Shown here in pieces: positions 26,823-36,115 of a stretch of DNA of 42,989 nucleotides. The stretch lies in NCBI GenBank assembly GCA_019116285.1, contig DXBX01000015.1:1-42989 (forward strand), read 5' to 3'. The notes below the pieces were generated by a model. That model saw nothing but the letters and a program-made list of their open reading frames with translations. It was not told the origin of the DNA and searched no databases. Each line of letters starts with the position of its first letter. Within the stretch, counting starts at the first letter, position 1. The DNA comes from Candidatus Bacteroides merdigallinarum. GTDB lineage: Bacteria > Bacteroidota > Bacteroidia > Bacteroidales > Bacteroidaceae. A program made the translations under genes and the position numbers.

Positions 26823-26932
26823 ACCAAGAAAGCTTTTTAGACCGACGAATAAGGCTTTTTCGCACAACGGATAAGGCTTATTCGTATGACCAAAAAGGCT
26901 TTTTCGCAGGACGAATAAGGCTTTTTCGTCAC
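26823..26932. repeat. Five-unit 22-bp tandem array with palindromic core
   Basis: Units begin at 26823 (diverged), 26845, 26867, 26889 and 26911, each exactly 22 bases. The core CGAATAAGGCTTTTTCG (26846-26862) is nearly palindromic. Units 2 and 3 each restore the central T-T mismatch to a pair by changing opposite sides. It lies in the 242-base gap between ATPase and permease genes; the rest of that gap holds no ORF. Confidence 0.85.
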
Positions 26933-27014
26933 ACCTCGCAGGCCTGGGCCTGACGTCTCTGCGGACTTCCGGGCCTGTCAACACTTATAGCCAAACACTA
27001 ACCACTATAGAATC

Positions 27015-28235
27015 ATGAACGGAACCAACCTCTTCAAGATAGCCCTGCGCGCCCTGGCCAACAACAAGTTGCGCGCCTTCCTCACCATGCTGGGCATCAT
27101 CATCGGCGTGGCGTCGGTCATCACGATGCTGGCCATCGGCCAAGGCTCGAAGCGCAGCATCCAGGCCCAGATCAGCGAGATGGGCTCGAACATCATCATG
27201 GTGCACCCCGGCGGCGAACGGCGCGGCGGCGTGCGCATGGACCCCAGCGAGATGCAGACGCTGAAGCTGACGGACTACGAGACCCTGCGCGACGAGACCA
27301 ACTTCCTCTCCGCCGTCAGCCCCAACGTCAGCAGTAGCGGGCAACTCATCGCCGGCAACAACAACTATCCCAGCAGCATCAGCGGCGTGGGGACGGAATA
27401 CCTGGACATCCGCCAGCTCTCGGTGGAGCAGGGCGAGATGTTCACCGAGGCAGACATACAGGTGTCGGCCAAGGTCTGCGTCATCGGACAGACCATCGTG
27501 GAAAACCTCTTCCCCGACGGGCAGGACCCGGTGGGTCGTGTCATCCGCTTCAACCAGGTGCCCTTCCGCGTGGTGGGCGTCCTCAAGGCGAAGGGCTACA
27601 ACTCCATGGGCATGGACCAGGACGACATCGTGCTGGCGCCCTACACCACCGTGATGAAGCGACTGCTGGCCCAGACCTACCTGGAGGGCATCTTCGCCTC
27701 CGCGCTGAGCGAGGATATGACGGACTATGCCACGGACGAAATCACCACCCTGCTGCGCCGCAACCATAAGCTGCAGGAGGACGAGGAGGACGACTTCACC
27801 ATCCGTTCGCAACAGGAGCTCAGCTCGATGCTGAACAGCACCACGGACCTGATGACGACGTTGCTGGCCTGCATCGCGGGTATCTCGCTCGTGGTGGGCG
27901 GCATCGGCATCATGAACATCATGTACGTGTCGGTCACGGAGCGCACGCGGGAGATAGGCCTGCGCATGTCCGTCGGCGCCCGGGGCATCGACATCCTGGC
28001 ACAGTTCCTGATAGAAGCCATCCTCATCAGCATCACGGGCGGACTGATAGGCGTCGTGATCGGCTGCGGGGCGTCATTCATCGTGAAGAACGTGGCGCAT
28101 TGGCCCATCTATATCCAGGCCTGGAGCGTCTTCCTGTCCTTTGCCGTCTGCACGGTGACGGGCGTGTTCTTCGGCTGGTATCCGGCCAAGAAGGCGGCAC
28201 AACTGGACCCCATCGAGGCCATCCGCTACGAGTAA
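27015..28235 (+). CDS. MacB-type ABC transporter permease
   Basis: A 406-residue permease with the MacB/FtsX layout: first membrane helix at about 18-42 (KLRAFLTMLGIIIGVASVIT), a large periplasmic MacB_PCD domain (about 45-270), then three C-terminal helices in the FtsX domain (about 280-400) with the conserved IMNIMYVSVTERTREIGLRM and PAKKAAQLDPIEAIRYE ending. Together with the separate ATPase, the adaptor and the channel it would export a peptide, lipid-like or antibiotic substrate from the periplasm. Substrate is not predictable. Confidence 0.93.
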   Translation: MNGTNLFKIALRALANNKLRAFLTMLGIIIGVASVITMLAIGQGSKRSIQAQISEMGSNIIMVHPGGERRGGVRMDPSEMQTLKLTDYETLRDETNFLSAVSPNVSSSGQLIAGNNNYPSSISGVGTEYLDIRQLSVEQGEMFTEADIQVSAKVCVIGQTIVENLFPDGQDPVGRVIRFNQVPFRVVGVLKAKGYNSMGMDQDDIVLAPYTTVMKRLLAQTYLEGIFASALSEDMTDYATDEITTLLRRNHKLQEDEEDDFTIRSQQELSSMLNSTTDLMTTLLACIAGISLVVGGIGIMNIMYVSVTERTREIGLRMSVGARGIDILAQFLIEAILISITGGLIGVVIGCGASFIVKNVAHWPIYIQAWSVFLSFAVCTVTGVFFGWYPAKKAAQLDPIEAIRYE

Positions 28236-28260
28236 AGGAAATAATGCGTATATTTGCCGT

Positions 28261-29331
28261 ATGAAGCATACGTCCACACATCTGCGTTTCGTGGAAATCG
28301 CCATCCACGTCATCGGCTGGGGCATCGTGTTCGGCTTTCCGTTCCTGATGATGAGCCGCAGCGGGTTCAACATCACGTGGCCGGACTATCTGCGCCACGG
28401 GTGTATCGTGCCACTGTCGTTCCTGGTGGTCTTCTACGTCAATTACTTCCTGCTCATCCCGCGCTTTCTCTTCACCGGCCGGACGAGGCAATACATTCTA
28501 TATAATATAGTACTGATTGCAGCGGTGATGGTCGGAGCCTACGGTTGGCAGGAGTACATCTTCCACCTGGAGCAGGCCCGTCAGTCCCGCCCTCACCACG
28601 ACGGGCCTCCCAAGTGGCTGTTCGTAGCCCGCGATGCCTTCTCCATGGTTCTCACGGTGGGACTGAGCGCAGCCATCCGCCTCAGCAAGCGCTGGGCACA
28701 GATAGAGGACGCACGCCGCGAGGCGGAGAAGAGCCGCACGGAAGCCGAGCTGAAGAACCTGCGCAGCCAGCTCAATCCCCACTTCCTGCTGAACACGCTG
28801 AACAATATCTACGCCCTCATCGCCTTCGATGCGGACAAGGCTCAGGCCGCCGTGCAGGAGCTGAGCCGCCTGCTCCGCCACGTGCTCTACGAGAACCAGC
28901 AGCAGACCGTTCCGCTGAACAAGGAGATGGACTTCATCCGCAACTACATCGAGCTGATGCGCATCCGCCTGGCAAAGAATGTCCAAGTAGAGACACGCTT
29001 CGACATCCCGGCCGACAGCCGGACGCCCATCGCACCGCTCATCTTCATTTCATTGATCGAGAACGCGTTCAAACACGGCATCTCGCCTACAGAACCAAGC
29101 TTTATCCGCATTCTGTTCAACGAGGAGGAAGGGGAAATTCGTTGCGACATCACCAACAGCTATCATCCCAAGACCGACGCGGACAAGAGCGGGAGCGGCA
29201 TCGGCCTGGAGCAGGTCCGGAAACGGTTGGAGCTGTCCTATCCCGGCCGCTACACCTGGCAGCAGGGCGTCAGCGAGGATAAGAAGGTATATCATTCCGT
29301 ATTAACCATACAAACCAAGGAGAAGTTATGA
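28261..29331 (+). CDS. LytS/YpdA-type sensor histidine kinase
   Basis: A 356-residue membrane kinase. Four membrane segments (about 13-33, 49-69, 80-100, 122-141) have no large periplasmic domain. The His_kinase domain carries the phosphorylated histidine H174 in LRSQLNPHFLLNTLNNIYAL, and the ATPase domain has N-box IENAFKHGI and G-box GSGIGLEQVRKRL. It overlaps the response regulator by 4 bases, so they form a pair. Being directly downstream of the exporter genes, it may sense envelope stress or the export substrate. A TATATTTG word ends 4 bases before the ATG. Confidence 0.92.
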   Translation: MKHTSTHLRFVEIAIHVIGWGIVFGFPFLMMSRSGFNITWPDYLRHGCIVPLSFLVVFYVNYFLLIPRFLFTGRTRQYILYNIVLIAAVMVGAYGWQEYIFHLEQARQSRPHHDGPPKWLFVARDAFSMVLTVGLSAAIRLSKRWAQIEDARREAEKSRTEAELKNLRSQLNPHFLLNTLNNIYALIAFDADKAQAAVQELSRLLRHVLYENQQQTVPLNKEMDFIRNYIELMRIRLAKNVQVETRFDIPADSRTPIAPLIFISLIENAFKHGISPTEPSFIRILFNEEEGEIRCDITNSYHPKTDADKSGSGIGLEQVRKRLELSYPGRYTWQQGVSEDKKVYHSVLTIQTKEKL

Positions 29332-30032
29332 AATGTGCAATAGTAGACGACGAACCGTTGGCATTGGATTTATTGGAGAGCTACGTCCGGAAAACGCCTT
29401 TCCTGGAACTGACCGGGAAATACTCCAGCGCCGTGCAGGCCATGAAAGAATTGCCCGAGCGGCAAGCTGACCTGGTATTCCTCGATATACAGATGCCCGA
29501 ACTGAACGGACTGGAATTCTCGAAGATGCTACCGCCGGACACGCGCATCGTCTTCACCACCGCCTTCGACCAATATGCGCTGGACGGCTACAAGGTCAAT
29601 GCGCTGGACTACCTGCTGAAGCCCATCTCCTACGTGGACTTCCTCCACGCGGCAGACAAGGCCTTGCACTGGTTCGAACGGTCGCAAACCGCCACTGCCA
29701 AAGACGAAGAGATAGACAGCATCTTCGTGAAGAGCGAATACAAGCTGGTACAAATAGAACTGCGTAAGATCATATACGTGGAAGGGCTGAAAGACTATAT
29801 CAAGATCTATGAGGAAGACAATCCCAAGCCCATCCTCTCGCTGATGAGCATGAAGGCGATGGAAGACCTCTTGCCTGCCTCGCAGTTCATCCGTGTCCAC
29901 CGCTCCTACATCGTCCGCAAGGACAAGATACGTGTCATCGACCGTGGCCGCATCGTCTTTGGCAAAACGTATATCCCCATCAGCGACAGCTACAAGCAAG
30001 CCTTCCAAGAATACCTGGACCGTCGGAGCTGA
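29328..30032 (+). CDS. LytTR-family response regulator
   Basis: A 234-residue regulator: receiver domain (1-120) with the acidic pair D7/D8, phosphoacceptor D53 in VFLDIQMPELNG and the lysine in LLKPISY, followed by a LytTR DNA-binding domain (about 138-232, IFVKSEYKLVQIELRKIIYV ... FIRVHRSYIV). It starts inside the kinase stop codon (ATGA). LytTR proteins bind direct repeats about 21-23 bases apart in promoters; whether the 22-bp array upstream of the permease is a target is an open question. Confidence 0.93.
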   Translation: MKCAIVDDEPLALDLLESYVRKTPFLELTGKYSSAVQAMKELPERQADLVFLDIQMPELNGLEFSKMLPPDTRIVFTTAFDQYALDGYKVNALDYLLKPISYVDFLHAADKALHWFERSQTATAKDEEIDSIFVKSEYKLVQIELRKIIYVEGLKDYIKIYEEDNPKPILSLMSMKAMEDLLPASQFIRVHRSYIVRKDKIRVIDRGRIVFGKTYIPISDSYKQAFQEYLDRRS

Positions 30033-30056
30033 CAGCCAACGGTAAACAGCAAAAAA

Positions 30057-30088
30057 AGCCAACTGCCCGACGAAGGCAATTGGCTTTC
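30057..30088 (+). terminator. Terminator of the exporter/two-component unit
   Basis: AGCCAACTGCC (30057-30067) pairs with GGCAATTGGCT (30075-30085) with one mismatch, preceded by seven A and followed by TTCTTT. It may also serve the converging DUF4250 gene. Confidence 0.7.
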
Positions 30089-30118
30089 TTTACCTATTTG
30101 CAGGAACCGGCCCGCAAA

Positions 30119-30295
30119 TCACCAGAATCTGTTCTTGTCAGGATTGTACTCGAAGCCTACAGTCTTAAGCTTCCGCACAATGTCATCCTTTTCCACGTTC
30201 AGGTCCTCGCAGAGAGCATCCAGCGAAGGATAAGAATCACGCAATTTCATATTGATGAAGCTGTAGAGCATCATCGGTTCTTCCGGCAAATTCAT
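30119..30295 (-). CDS. DUF4250 family small protein
   Basis: A 58-residue protein (MNLPEEPMMLYSFINMKLRD ... EYNPDKNRFW) that matches the DUF4250 pattern. This is a short conserved protein with a DNA-binding-like helical segment (SLDALCEDLNVEKDDIVRKL) and a terminal aromatic motif. Function is unknown. The frame is open 28 codons upstream, but 30295 is the start because a consensus -7 element (TACATTTG, minus strand, 30343 to 30336) lies in that stretch. It therefore probably has its own promoter, 96 bases after the btuC stop. Confidence 0.8.
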   Translation of the reverse strand: MNLPEEPMMLYSFINMKLRDSYPSLDALCEDLNVEKDDIVRKLKTVGFEYNPDKNRFW

Positions 30296-30391
30296 AGTTC
30301 CCAATCTTTTTAATTCATTAAAACTAATACCGGTGCAAATGTAGGGAAATGCCCGACACAATGGATTGACGTAAATCAAATAAGATACGGG

Positions 30392-31411
30392 CTACCTTAT
30401 ATGCCGCTGGCTGACAATGACATAAATAACAATAGGCGCTCCGATGAGTGGAGTGACGGCATTCAAGGGAATCAGCCCTGCCTCGCCCGGCAAGACACAA
30501 ACCAAGTTGCAAGCTAAAGCCACCGCCGCTCCGGTCATCATCGTGGCAGGCAACAGCACCCGATGGTTAGCCGTCCGCAACAGCAGACGGGCGATGTGCG
30601 GTACAGCCAGGTCGATGAACAGGACAGGCCCGCAAAAAGCCGTGGTCACCGCCGTCAGGACGCCCACCACCGCCAGCAACGCATGACGCACCCGACGAAC
30701 CCGCACGCCCAGATTCTCGGCATAGCGTTCGCCCAAAAGCAAAGCATTCAGGGGCTTTATCAACAACAAAGCACCTGCCAATCCCAGGAGAACGACCGAT
30801 ACGAAAGCGGGGAGTTGCCGCAGGGATACACCGCCAAAATTGCCCATTCCCCACACCATATAAGACTGCACGCCCTCTGCCGTAGAGAAGAAATTGAGCA
30901 ATGAGACCACGGACGAAACCAGATAGCCCACCATCAAGCCAATGATGAGCAGCATCACATTACTCCTGACCAGCGTAGAGAAGAACAGGATAAGTGCCAT
31001 CACCGCCATGGCACCCACAAAAGCACCCGTCAATACGGAGAAAAAGCCGGAAAAACTGAAACCGGCCGCCGCGATGCTGCCGCCCAGCAGTAGCATTACC
31101 ACCGCTACCCCCAGGCCGGCACCGGAATTGACACCCAAGACAGAAGCACCCGCCAGCGGATTGCGGAAAGCCGTCTGCAAAAGTAAACCACACGCCGCCA
31201 ACGCACTGCCCGCAAGCATTGCGGTCAAAGCCTGAGGCAACCGCGCTTCCCACACGATATAGCGCCAACTCTCCCGCCCGACATCCTCCCCCATCAGGAT
31301 GCGGAAAACCTCCCCCGCAGGAATGGACACGGAGCCCACCAGCAGATTGGCCACAAAAAGTACTCCAATCAGCAGCCCCAGCAGGAAGATATGTCGGACA
31401 GTCTTGGTCAT
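30392..31411 (-). CDS. btuC: Cobalamin ABC transporter permease (FecCD/BtuC family)
   Basis: A 339-residue permease with about ten membrane segments and the FecCD pattern (RLPQALTAMLAGSALAACGL, NPLAGASVLGVNSGAGLGVA, GPVLFIDLAVPHIARLL). The family imports vitamin B12 or iron siderophores; the B12 riboswitch at the head of the operon selects cobalamin. It starts one base after the btuF stop. No btuD ATPase follows, so the ATPase must be encoded elsewhere. Confidence 0.9.
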   Translation of the reverse strand: MTKTVRHIFLLGLLIGVLFVANLLVGSVSIPAGEVFRILMGEDVGRESWRYIVWEARLPQALTAMLAGSALAACGLLLQTAFRNPLAGASVLGVNSGAGLGVAVVMLLLGGSIAAAGFSFSGFFSVLTGAFVGAMAVMALILFFSTLVRSNVMLLIIGLMVGYLVSSVVSLLNFFSTAEGVQSYMVWGMGNFGGVSLRQLPAFVSVVLLGLAGALLLIKPLNALLLGERYAENLGVRVRRVRHALLAVVGVLTAVTTAFCGPVLFIDLAVPHIARLLLRTANHRVLLPATMMTGAAVALACNLVCVLPGEAGLIPLNAVTPLIGAPIVIYVIVSQRHIR

Positions 31412-31412
31412 C

Positions 31413-32552
31413 TCACTCGTCTTTCAGCTTGCAAAAGTAACGCAATCCGCCCAAACCGCCCAACTCCGGATGCAGAATCTGTATCAGGTCGGACAAGAGG
31501 TAGTCCGGGTGGAAGGGCGTCTCCTCGTAGAAATTCACGCGAGCCGTGTTGCAGCCGTAGATATGACGCTGCTTGAATGCCTTGAACTCGGCATAGCCCG
31601 CATAGTCAGCCTCCAGGTCGGCGTAGGTCAGGTCGCGGTCGCGGTTATACTTGATGAGCCAGACGTCGGCTTCGTGCGCCCGGTCGAACACCGCCTCAAA
31701 GGAGAGGGGCCGGGAACCGCTGGTAGCTTCGTCGGCAAAGACATAACGACCGCACGCATCGTCATAGAGCCGCCCCATGGGGCTGCGTCCGCCCGGCACG
31801 TACCACACCGAGCCGTACTTCATGTCGCCGAACACGGACAGGGAGACCGACGAGAGCGAAGCCCTGAACTTCAGCTGCCGGTAACGCCCTTCAATCTCAG
31901 CAAACAGGCTGTCTGCCCGCTCCGCCACGCCATACAGGCGACCGTAGAAGCGCATCCACTCGGCACGGCCCAAAGCAGAAGTCTCCAGATAGTCGGCACA
32001 TTCTACCAGGGGGATTTCCAGCCGACCTATACGCCCATAGCCGTTGCTGTTCTGAAAAGGCGAGAGCAGAATGGCATCGGGGTGCAACTGGATGACGCGC
32101 TCGATGTCAGGGTCCATGCCGACTCCACAATCTACGATCTTTCCTTGCGCATGCCGTTCGACGACTTGGGGCAGATTGATGTAGCGCAAGTCGCACACAC
32201 CTCCGATGGCATCGGCCACACCCAGGTCAGCCAGCAGTCCGCAATGCACGGAAGAATAGACCAGTGACTTGGACAATGGTGTCCGTACCACCGTCCCCTC
32301 CGGCAGATTGTCCGGCAAAGGCTTGTCTTTGGACACCAGCACGTAGGTGTGCAGCGTCCGCAGCGTGTCCCACGGATTGCGGAGGGTCGCCACCGTATAG
32401 TCCGGGTAGTCCACCATCACCAGATTCTCGGCATGGCGCAAAGACAAGGTGTCGCCCCCGGCCAAAGACAAAGAGGCTTTGCCCCTCCCGCCACAGGCGA
32501 CGAGGAACAAAGCCCAACCTACCATTACAAATAAATAACTACTATGTCGCAT
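31413..32552 (-). CDS. btuF: Periplasmic cobalamin-binding lipoprotein (BtuF-like)
   Basis: A 379-residue lipoprotein: signal peptide with lipobox FLVAC (C20), then a type III periplasmic binding protein fold with the conserved VGMDPDIERVIQLHPDAILL segment and C-terminal lobe (GCNTARVNFYEETPFHPDYL). It would hand B12 from the outer membrane receptor to BtuC. Within the operon it sits 9 bases after btuG and 1 base before btuC. By sequence alone it could bind a siderophore; riboswitch context argues for cobalamin. Confidence 0.86.
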   Translation of the reverse strand: MRHSSYLFVMVGWALFLVACGGRGKASLSLAGGDTLSLRHAENLVMVDYPDYTVATLRNPWDTLRTLHTYVLVSKDKPLPDNLPEGTVVRTPLSKSLVYSSVHCGLLADLGVADAIGGVCDLRYINLPQVVERHAQGKIVDCGVGMDPDIERVIQLHPDAILLSPFQNSNGYGRIGRLEIPLVECADYLETSALGRAEWMRFYGRLYGVAERADSLFAEIEGRYRQLKFRASLSSVSLSVFGDMKYGSVWYVPGGRSPMGRLYDDACGRYVFADEATSGSRPLSFEAVFDRAHEADVWLIKYNRDRDLTYADLEADYAGYAEFKAFKQRHIYGCNTARVNFYEETPFHPDYLLSDLIQILHPELGGLGGLRYFCKLKDE

Positions 32553-32561
32553 TCCCTGTGT

Positions 32562-33698
32562 TTAGTCCATGAAGATGGCTGTTTTCGGATTCTGGCCGCC
32601 ACAGTCGAACTTCTCTACAAATGTTCCGTCGGCGCGGAAGCGGTAGATATTGCCGTTCTGGTTGCTGTGTCCGGTAGTACCGATGTAGATGTCGCCGTTA
32701 TCATCATTCACCTCTATCATATACACAACTTCCGTAGCCAGTTCTGCGGGCGCATTCTTCAGGAAAGAGGCGTCGTTCTTGGTACTTGTACTTACATTGT
32801 ACGTATAGAAGGTGTTGTTGGCAGACGTTTCAGGCCAGTTGGAGTAATCCACGCGCGAATCCACTACATAGAGGACATCGTCATTGGCAGCCACGTGCGA
32901 GGCGTAGCCCAGTTCCGTGACCTTATTGTTTTGCAGCGGGTCGATCAGCTGCAGCACATACTGCTCGCGGCTGTAGTCCCAGGAGATCAGGTAGACACGG
33001 TCGTCCTCTTCCAGCATCATGTTGGGATTCTGCACCACTGTCAGCGTGGCAGTCCGCGTGAAGGTGCGCAGGTCTATCACAAACACATCCGTGTGATACA
33101 CATAACTACCTTCGGGAGTGACCGTGTAGGAATTGGCCACATACAGCCGGCCGTTCTCAATGGCCACGCCCTCCAGATTGGAGCCCTGGCCGGTCAGCTT
33201 GTTCTCCACCTGCAAAGTATTGGCATTGATCTTGGCCACCACGCCGCCATAGAAGGAAGCGTAGATGTAGCCGTCCTCGGCAGCCAGGTAACGGATGCCA
33301 CCGGACAAGTCAGCATCGTCCGCAAAAGAGATGCGCGCCTGCTCCACACCGGCAGCGTTCAGTTTGGCCAGATAGTTGGAACGATACACGGAAACATAGA
33401 TGGCACCGTTGTACTCCAGCATGTCCTGCCCCGTGTCGCCCAACGAGGCACCTTCGTTCTGCTTCTTATAAATATCCGCAATGAAATCGGCATCACCGTT
33501 CGGCGCATAGAAGGCGAGGGTAGCGTTGTTATACCCCATCGTACCCTCATTCAGGATATAGACCCGCTCGCGGGGCAAGGTCACCGTGGAACCGCTATCG
33601 TCCCACGGCTCTTCATTGTCATCATCACTACAAGATGCAAACGAGGCACCCAAAGCCAGCATGCACAGCATGCCATAAAATAAACTTCTTACTCGCAT
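32562..33698 (-). CDS. btuG: BtuG-type surface cobalamin-binding beta-propeller lipoprotein
   Basis: A 378-residue lipoprotein with lipobox FASC (C23) followed directly by SDDDNEE. That acidic run fits the Bacteroides lipoprotein export signal for surface display. The body is a YncE-like seven-bladed beta-propeller with repeated G-x-IYVS / RLYVANS / VLYVVDS blades. BtuG proteins in Bacteroides bind B12 on the cell surface with very high affinity and associate with BtuB. It is second in the operon, 49 bases after btuB. Assignment rests on fold, signal and context. Confidence 0.87.
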   Translation of the reverse strand: MRVRSLFYGMLCMLALGASFASCSDDDNEEPWDDSGSTVTLPRERVYILNEGTMGYNNATLAFYAPNGDADFIADIYKKQNEGASLGDTGQDMLEYNGAIYVSVYRSNYLAKLNAAGVEQARISFADDADLSGGIRYLAAEDGYIYASFYGGVVAKINANTLQVENKLTGQGSNLEGVAIENGRLYVANSYTVTPEGSYVYHTDVFVIDLRTFTRTATLTVVQNPNMMLEEDDRVYLISWDYSREQYVLQLIDPLQNNKVTELGYASHVAANDDVLYVVDSRVDYSNWPETSANNTFYTYNVSTSTKNDASFLKNAPAELATEVVYMIEVNDDNGDIYIGTTGHSNQNGNIYRFRADGTFVEKFDCGGQNPKTAIFMD

Positions 33699-33747
33699 AA
33701 AATTTATCAGTTAAAGGATTATAGTTTCATGTTCATTACGCTATAGC

Positions 33748-35748
33748 TCAAAACTCCAAGGTTCCGCTCAACCGCCACGAGCGGCCGGGCATGGGGTAAT
33801 ACTTGATCACATCATACTGTTCGTCCGTCAGGTTTACCAGCTCCGCCTGCAGCGAAAGCCTGCAACGCTTGAAGGAGAACGAACGCGACAAGGTCAATGT
33901 CTGCTCCAGATAACCGTCTATCCGGTTTTCCGGGATATTCTGTGCCAGGCAATAACGTTCACTCACGCCCACCAACGAATAGCCGACGTGCAACCAAGGC
34001 GTCTCTACAATGGCCGATCCATTGCCACTGTGCACAGGCGTGTAGGGCAGTTGCTCCCGATAGTTTTTCGCCGTCGGGTCGGACAGGTCGATGGCTTTCT
34101 GCCAGGTATATCCTCCGGACAGCACCAGATTTATTTTCCGCCCGAGCGGGATGGCCGTGGCCAGTGTGGCGTCTATCCCCCACGCATGTACAGTACCGAA
34201 ATTGGCCATGCGCCAGGCATACGTCGTGGGGAAAGCTACGATTTTATCCGTCACATCGTTGTAGTAGCCGTCCAGGGTCAGCGACACATAGTCGAAAGCC
34301 AGCCACGACGAACGGCTCCACGCCAAGCCTACATTGTATTCATTGGCTTTCTCCGGACGGAGGCTGCGGTTGCCCAACTGAAAATAATACAAATCATTGA
34401 AGGTGGGCATCCGGAACGTGCTCTTATACAGCAGGCGCACAAAGAATTGCTCCTCCGGACAGGGTTGCCAGCTGAGGGAGGCCGAAGGAGCCAGGCGTTG
34501 GAAGTTCTCCGGCGCCTCGCCCGCCTCTACCTGTTCATCCACATAGGTATATATCAGCGAAGCATTCAGCGTCAGGGCATTCCACCGGTAGCGGGCATTC
34601 AAAGCGGACAAAGCGGTATAACGCGTGGGGAAAGGACAATCGGGCAACGTGCTTTCCAGTTTGTTGATGAACCCATCCTGCGCCAACGAGAACGACAAGC
34701 CGTCCAGCGGACGATAGAGCACCGTAGCAGACAAGTAGTATTCATCCTGCCGGTGGGTGGTGCGGGTCACTCCCGATTCATATTGCTTGCCCCGGTCCTC
34801 CAGCCGGTTCCAACCGTAGTTATACTTGCCGCGGGCCTGCAGACTCCATTTGTCGTTAAAAGTCTTCCGGTAGCGCACCTGCGCAAATCCGTTCTTGTCC
34901 CATAGCTTCTCCCGCGAGATGGGATTGTACAGCGTCACCGCCCCGGGCAATCCACGCTCCGAATAGTAATAGTAGCCTTTTACGTCCAGCTCGCTGCCGT
35001 CGGTAAAGGTATGATACAGATTGGCTTCGCCTTGCCAGGAGTGGATGGCGGAATTATTCCGTCGTTCCTGCGTGACGTACTTCCCGTTGACCAGCGTAAA
35101 GGGATAGTTGCCGTCGGCCCGCATGAAGGTGCCGTCCACGGAGAGACGCGTACGCCGCCCCACGCGTTGCCACCAGCGCACGGAAGGGGTGACGTAGCCG
35201 AAGGAGCCGCCCCGCACCCGAACCCGGAAGGCAGACGGCCGGCCGTCGTCGAAGTGCGGCTTCTCCGTCTCGATGCTCAGCACGCCCGCCGAGGCATAGT
35301 GACGCGCCGACTGCAACAAGTCCTCGCCTTGACCAATGCTCAGCGAAAGAAGGGACACATTGTCCAGCGAGAAGCGGCCGATGTCTATCTGACCCGCCTG
35401 GCAGTTGCTGACCGTCACGCCGTCGTAGCTGACCGCCGTATGGGCCGCCCCCATATTGCGCACGGACACGGTCTTCAGGCCGCCGATGCCGCCATAGTCG
35501 CGCACATTGGCTCCCGCAAACCGTCGCACGGCATCGGCCATGTTCTGGATGCCCAGCTGGCTGATGTCCTGTCCGGTCATTACCTGCACAGGTACGGCAG
35601 ACGAGACTTTGTTGGTCAGGCGGCGGGCCGTCACGGTTACCTCGTCTATATGGCGCACCGAATCCGCCACCACCTGGGCCACGGACGAAGCTGCCGCCAT
35701 CGCAAAGAAACCGACGCAGCACAACCGCGCCCACATTCTTCCCTTCAT
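33748..35748 (-). CDS. btuB: BtuB-type TonB-dependent cobalamin receptor
   Basis: A 666-residue outer membrane receptor: signal peptide (MKGRMWARLCCVGFFAMAAA ... AQ), a TonB-box-like segment (HIDEVTVTARR), plug domain (MADAVRRFAGANVRDYGGIG ... SVRNMGAAHTAVSYDGV) and a 22-strand-type barrel ending in WRLSGTLEF. The frame runs 76 codons further upstream, but that part is the riboswitch, so the start is 35748. No SusC-type N-terminal domain is present, so it is a classical receptor. It leads the riboswitch-controlled btuB-btuG-btuF-btuC operon. Confidence 0.93.
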   Translation of the reverse strand: MKGRMWARLCCVGFFAMAAASSVAQVVADSVRHIDEVTVTARRLTNKVSSAVPVQVMTGQDISQLGIQNMADAVRRFAGANVRDYGGIGGLKTVSVRNMGAAHTAVSYDGVTVSNCQAGQIDIGRFSLDNVSLLSLSIGQGEDLLQSARHYASAGVLSIETEKPHFDDGRPSAFRVRVRGGSFGYVTPSVRWWQRVGRRTRLSVDGTFMRADGNYPFTLVNGKYVTQERRNNSAIHSWQGEANLYHTFTDGSELDVKGYYYYSERGLPGAVTLYNPISREKLWDKNGFAQVRYRKTFNDKWSLQARGKYNYGWNRLEDRGKQYESGVTRTTHRQDEYYLSATVLYRPLDGLSFSLAQDGFINKLESTLPDCPFPTRYTALSALNARYRWNALTLNASLIYTYVDEQVEAGEAPENFQRLAPSASLSWQPCPEEQFFVRLLYKSTFRMPTFNDLYYFQLGNRSLRPEKANEYNVGLAWSRSSWLAFDYVSLTLDGYYNDVTDKIVAFPTTYAWRMANFGTVHAWGIDATLATAIPLGRKINLVLSGGYTWQKAIDLSDPTAKNYREQLPYTPVHSGNGSAIVETPWLHVGYSLVGVSERYCLAQNIPENRIDGYLEQTLTLSRSFSFKRCRLSLQAELVNLTDEQYDVIKYYPMPGRSWRLSGTLEF

Positions 35749-35830
35749 AAACAATCCAAGACTGCTATCAGCTAATAAATAATGTATGCCGGCCGCTTTC
35801 CTCGAACGGACGGTTTTTCGACTTCGTTTT

Positions 35831-35985
35831 GCAGGTCTTCTGACTCGCTCCCAAGGTATGTCGCCTTCCCGTCCCTCCTTTCGGAAAGACAGTGGCTGCA
35901 AGTGTTTTGACACACCCTTTTGCGGAAGCTCACAGCAGCGGGACTGTCCGGGATTTGCACCCGATTCCCTTTTCATCCGACGGCC
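35831..35985 (-). promoter_or_regulatory. Cobalamin (B12) riboswitch
   Basis: On the minus strand the leader contains GGGTGCAAATCCCGGACAG, the paired core GGGAATCGGG and GGGAAGGC, and the B12 box AGTCAGAAGACCTGC (35845 to 35831), in the order of the cobalamin riboswitch. It lies between the promoter at 36015-36022 and the btuB start at 35748, leaving about 82 bases for an expression platform that I could not resolve. Adenosylcobalamin binding would lower btuB operon expression. Confidence 0.95.
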
Positions 35986-36014
35986 CGGACGGACCGATGC
36001 GGAACAAAACGTGG

Positions 36015-36022
36015 CAAAGATA
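36015..36022 (-). promoter_or_regulatory. Promoter -7 element of the B12 operon
   Basis: TATCTTTG on the minus strand with a CTTG -33-like word 20 bases upstream. Transcription would start just ahead of the riboswitch. Confidence 0.75.
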
Positions 36023-36115
36023 GACTATTTCGCCGAACGGCGCAAGCCTTTTCCCGCTTTTTTCACTGCAACAATGTCCGCGAGAGCAGATTCCGAGGGC
36101 CGGATTCGTCGGCTC

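Noticed and set aside
35749..35976. 76-codon N-terminal extension of btuB
   Set aside because: The bases form the cobalamin riboswitch, and the signal peptide begins at 35748.
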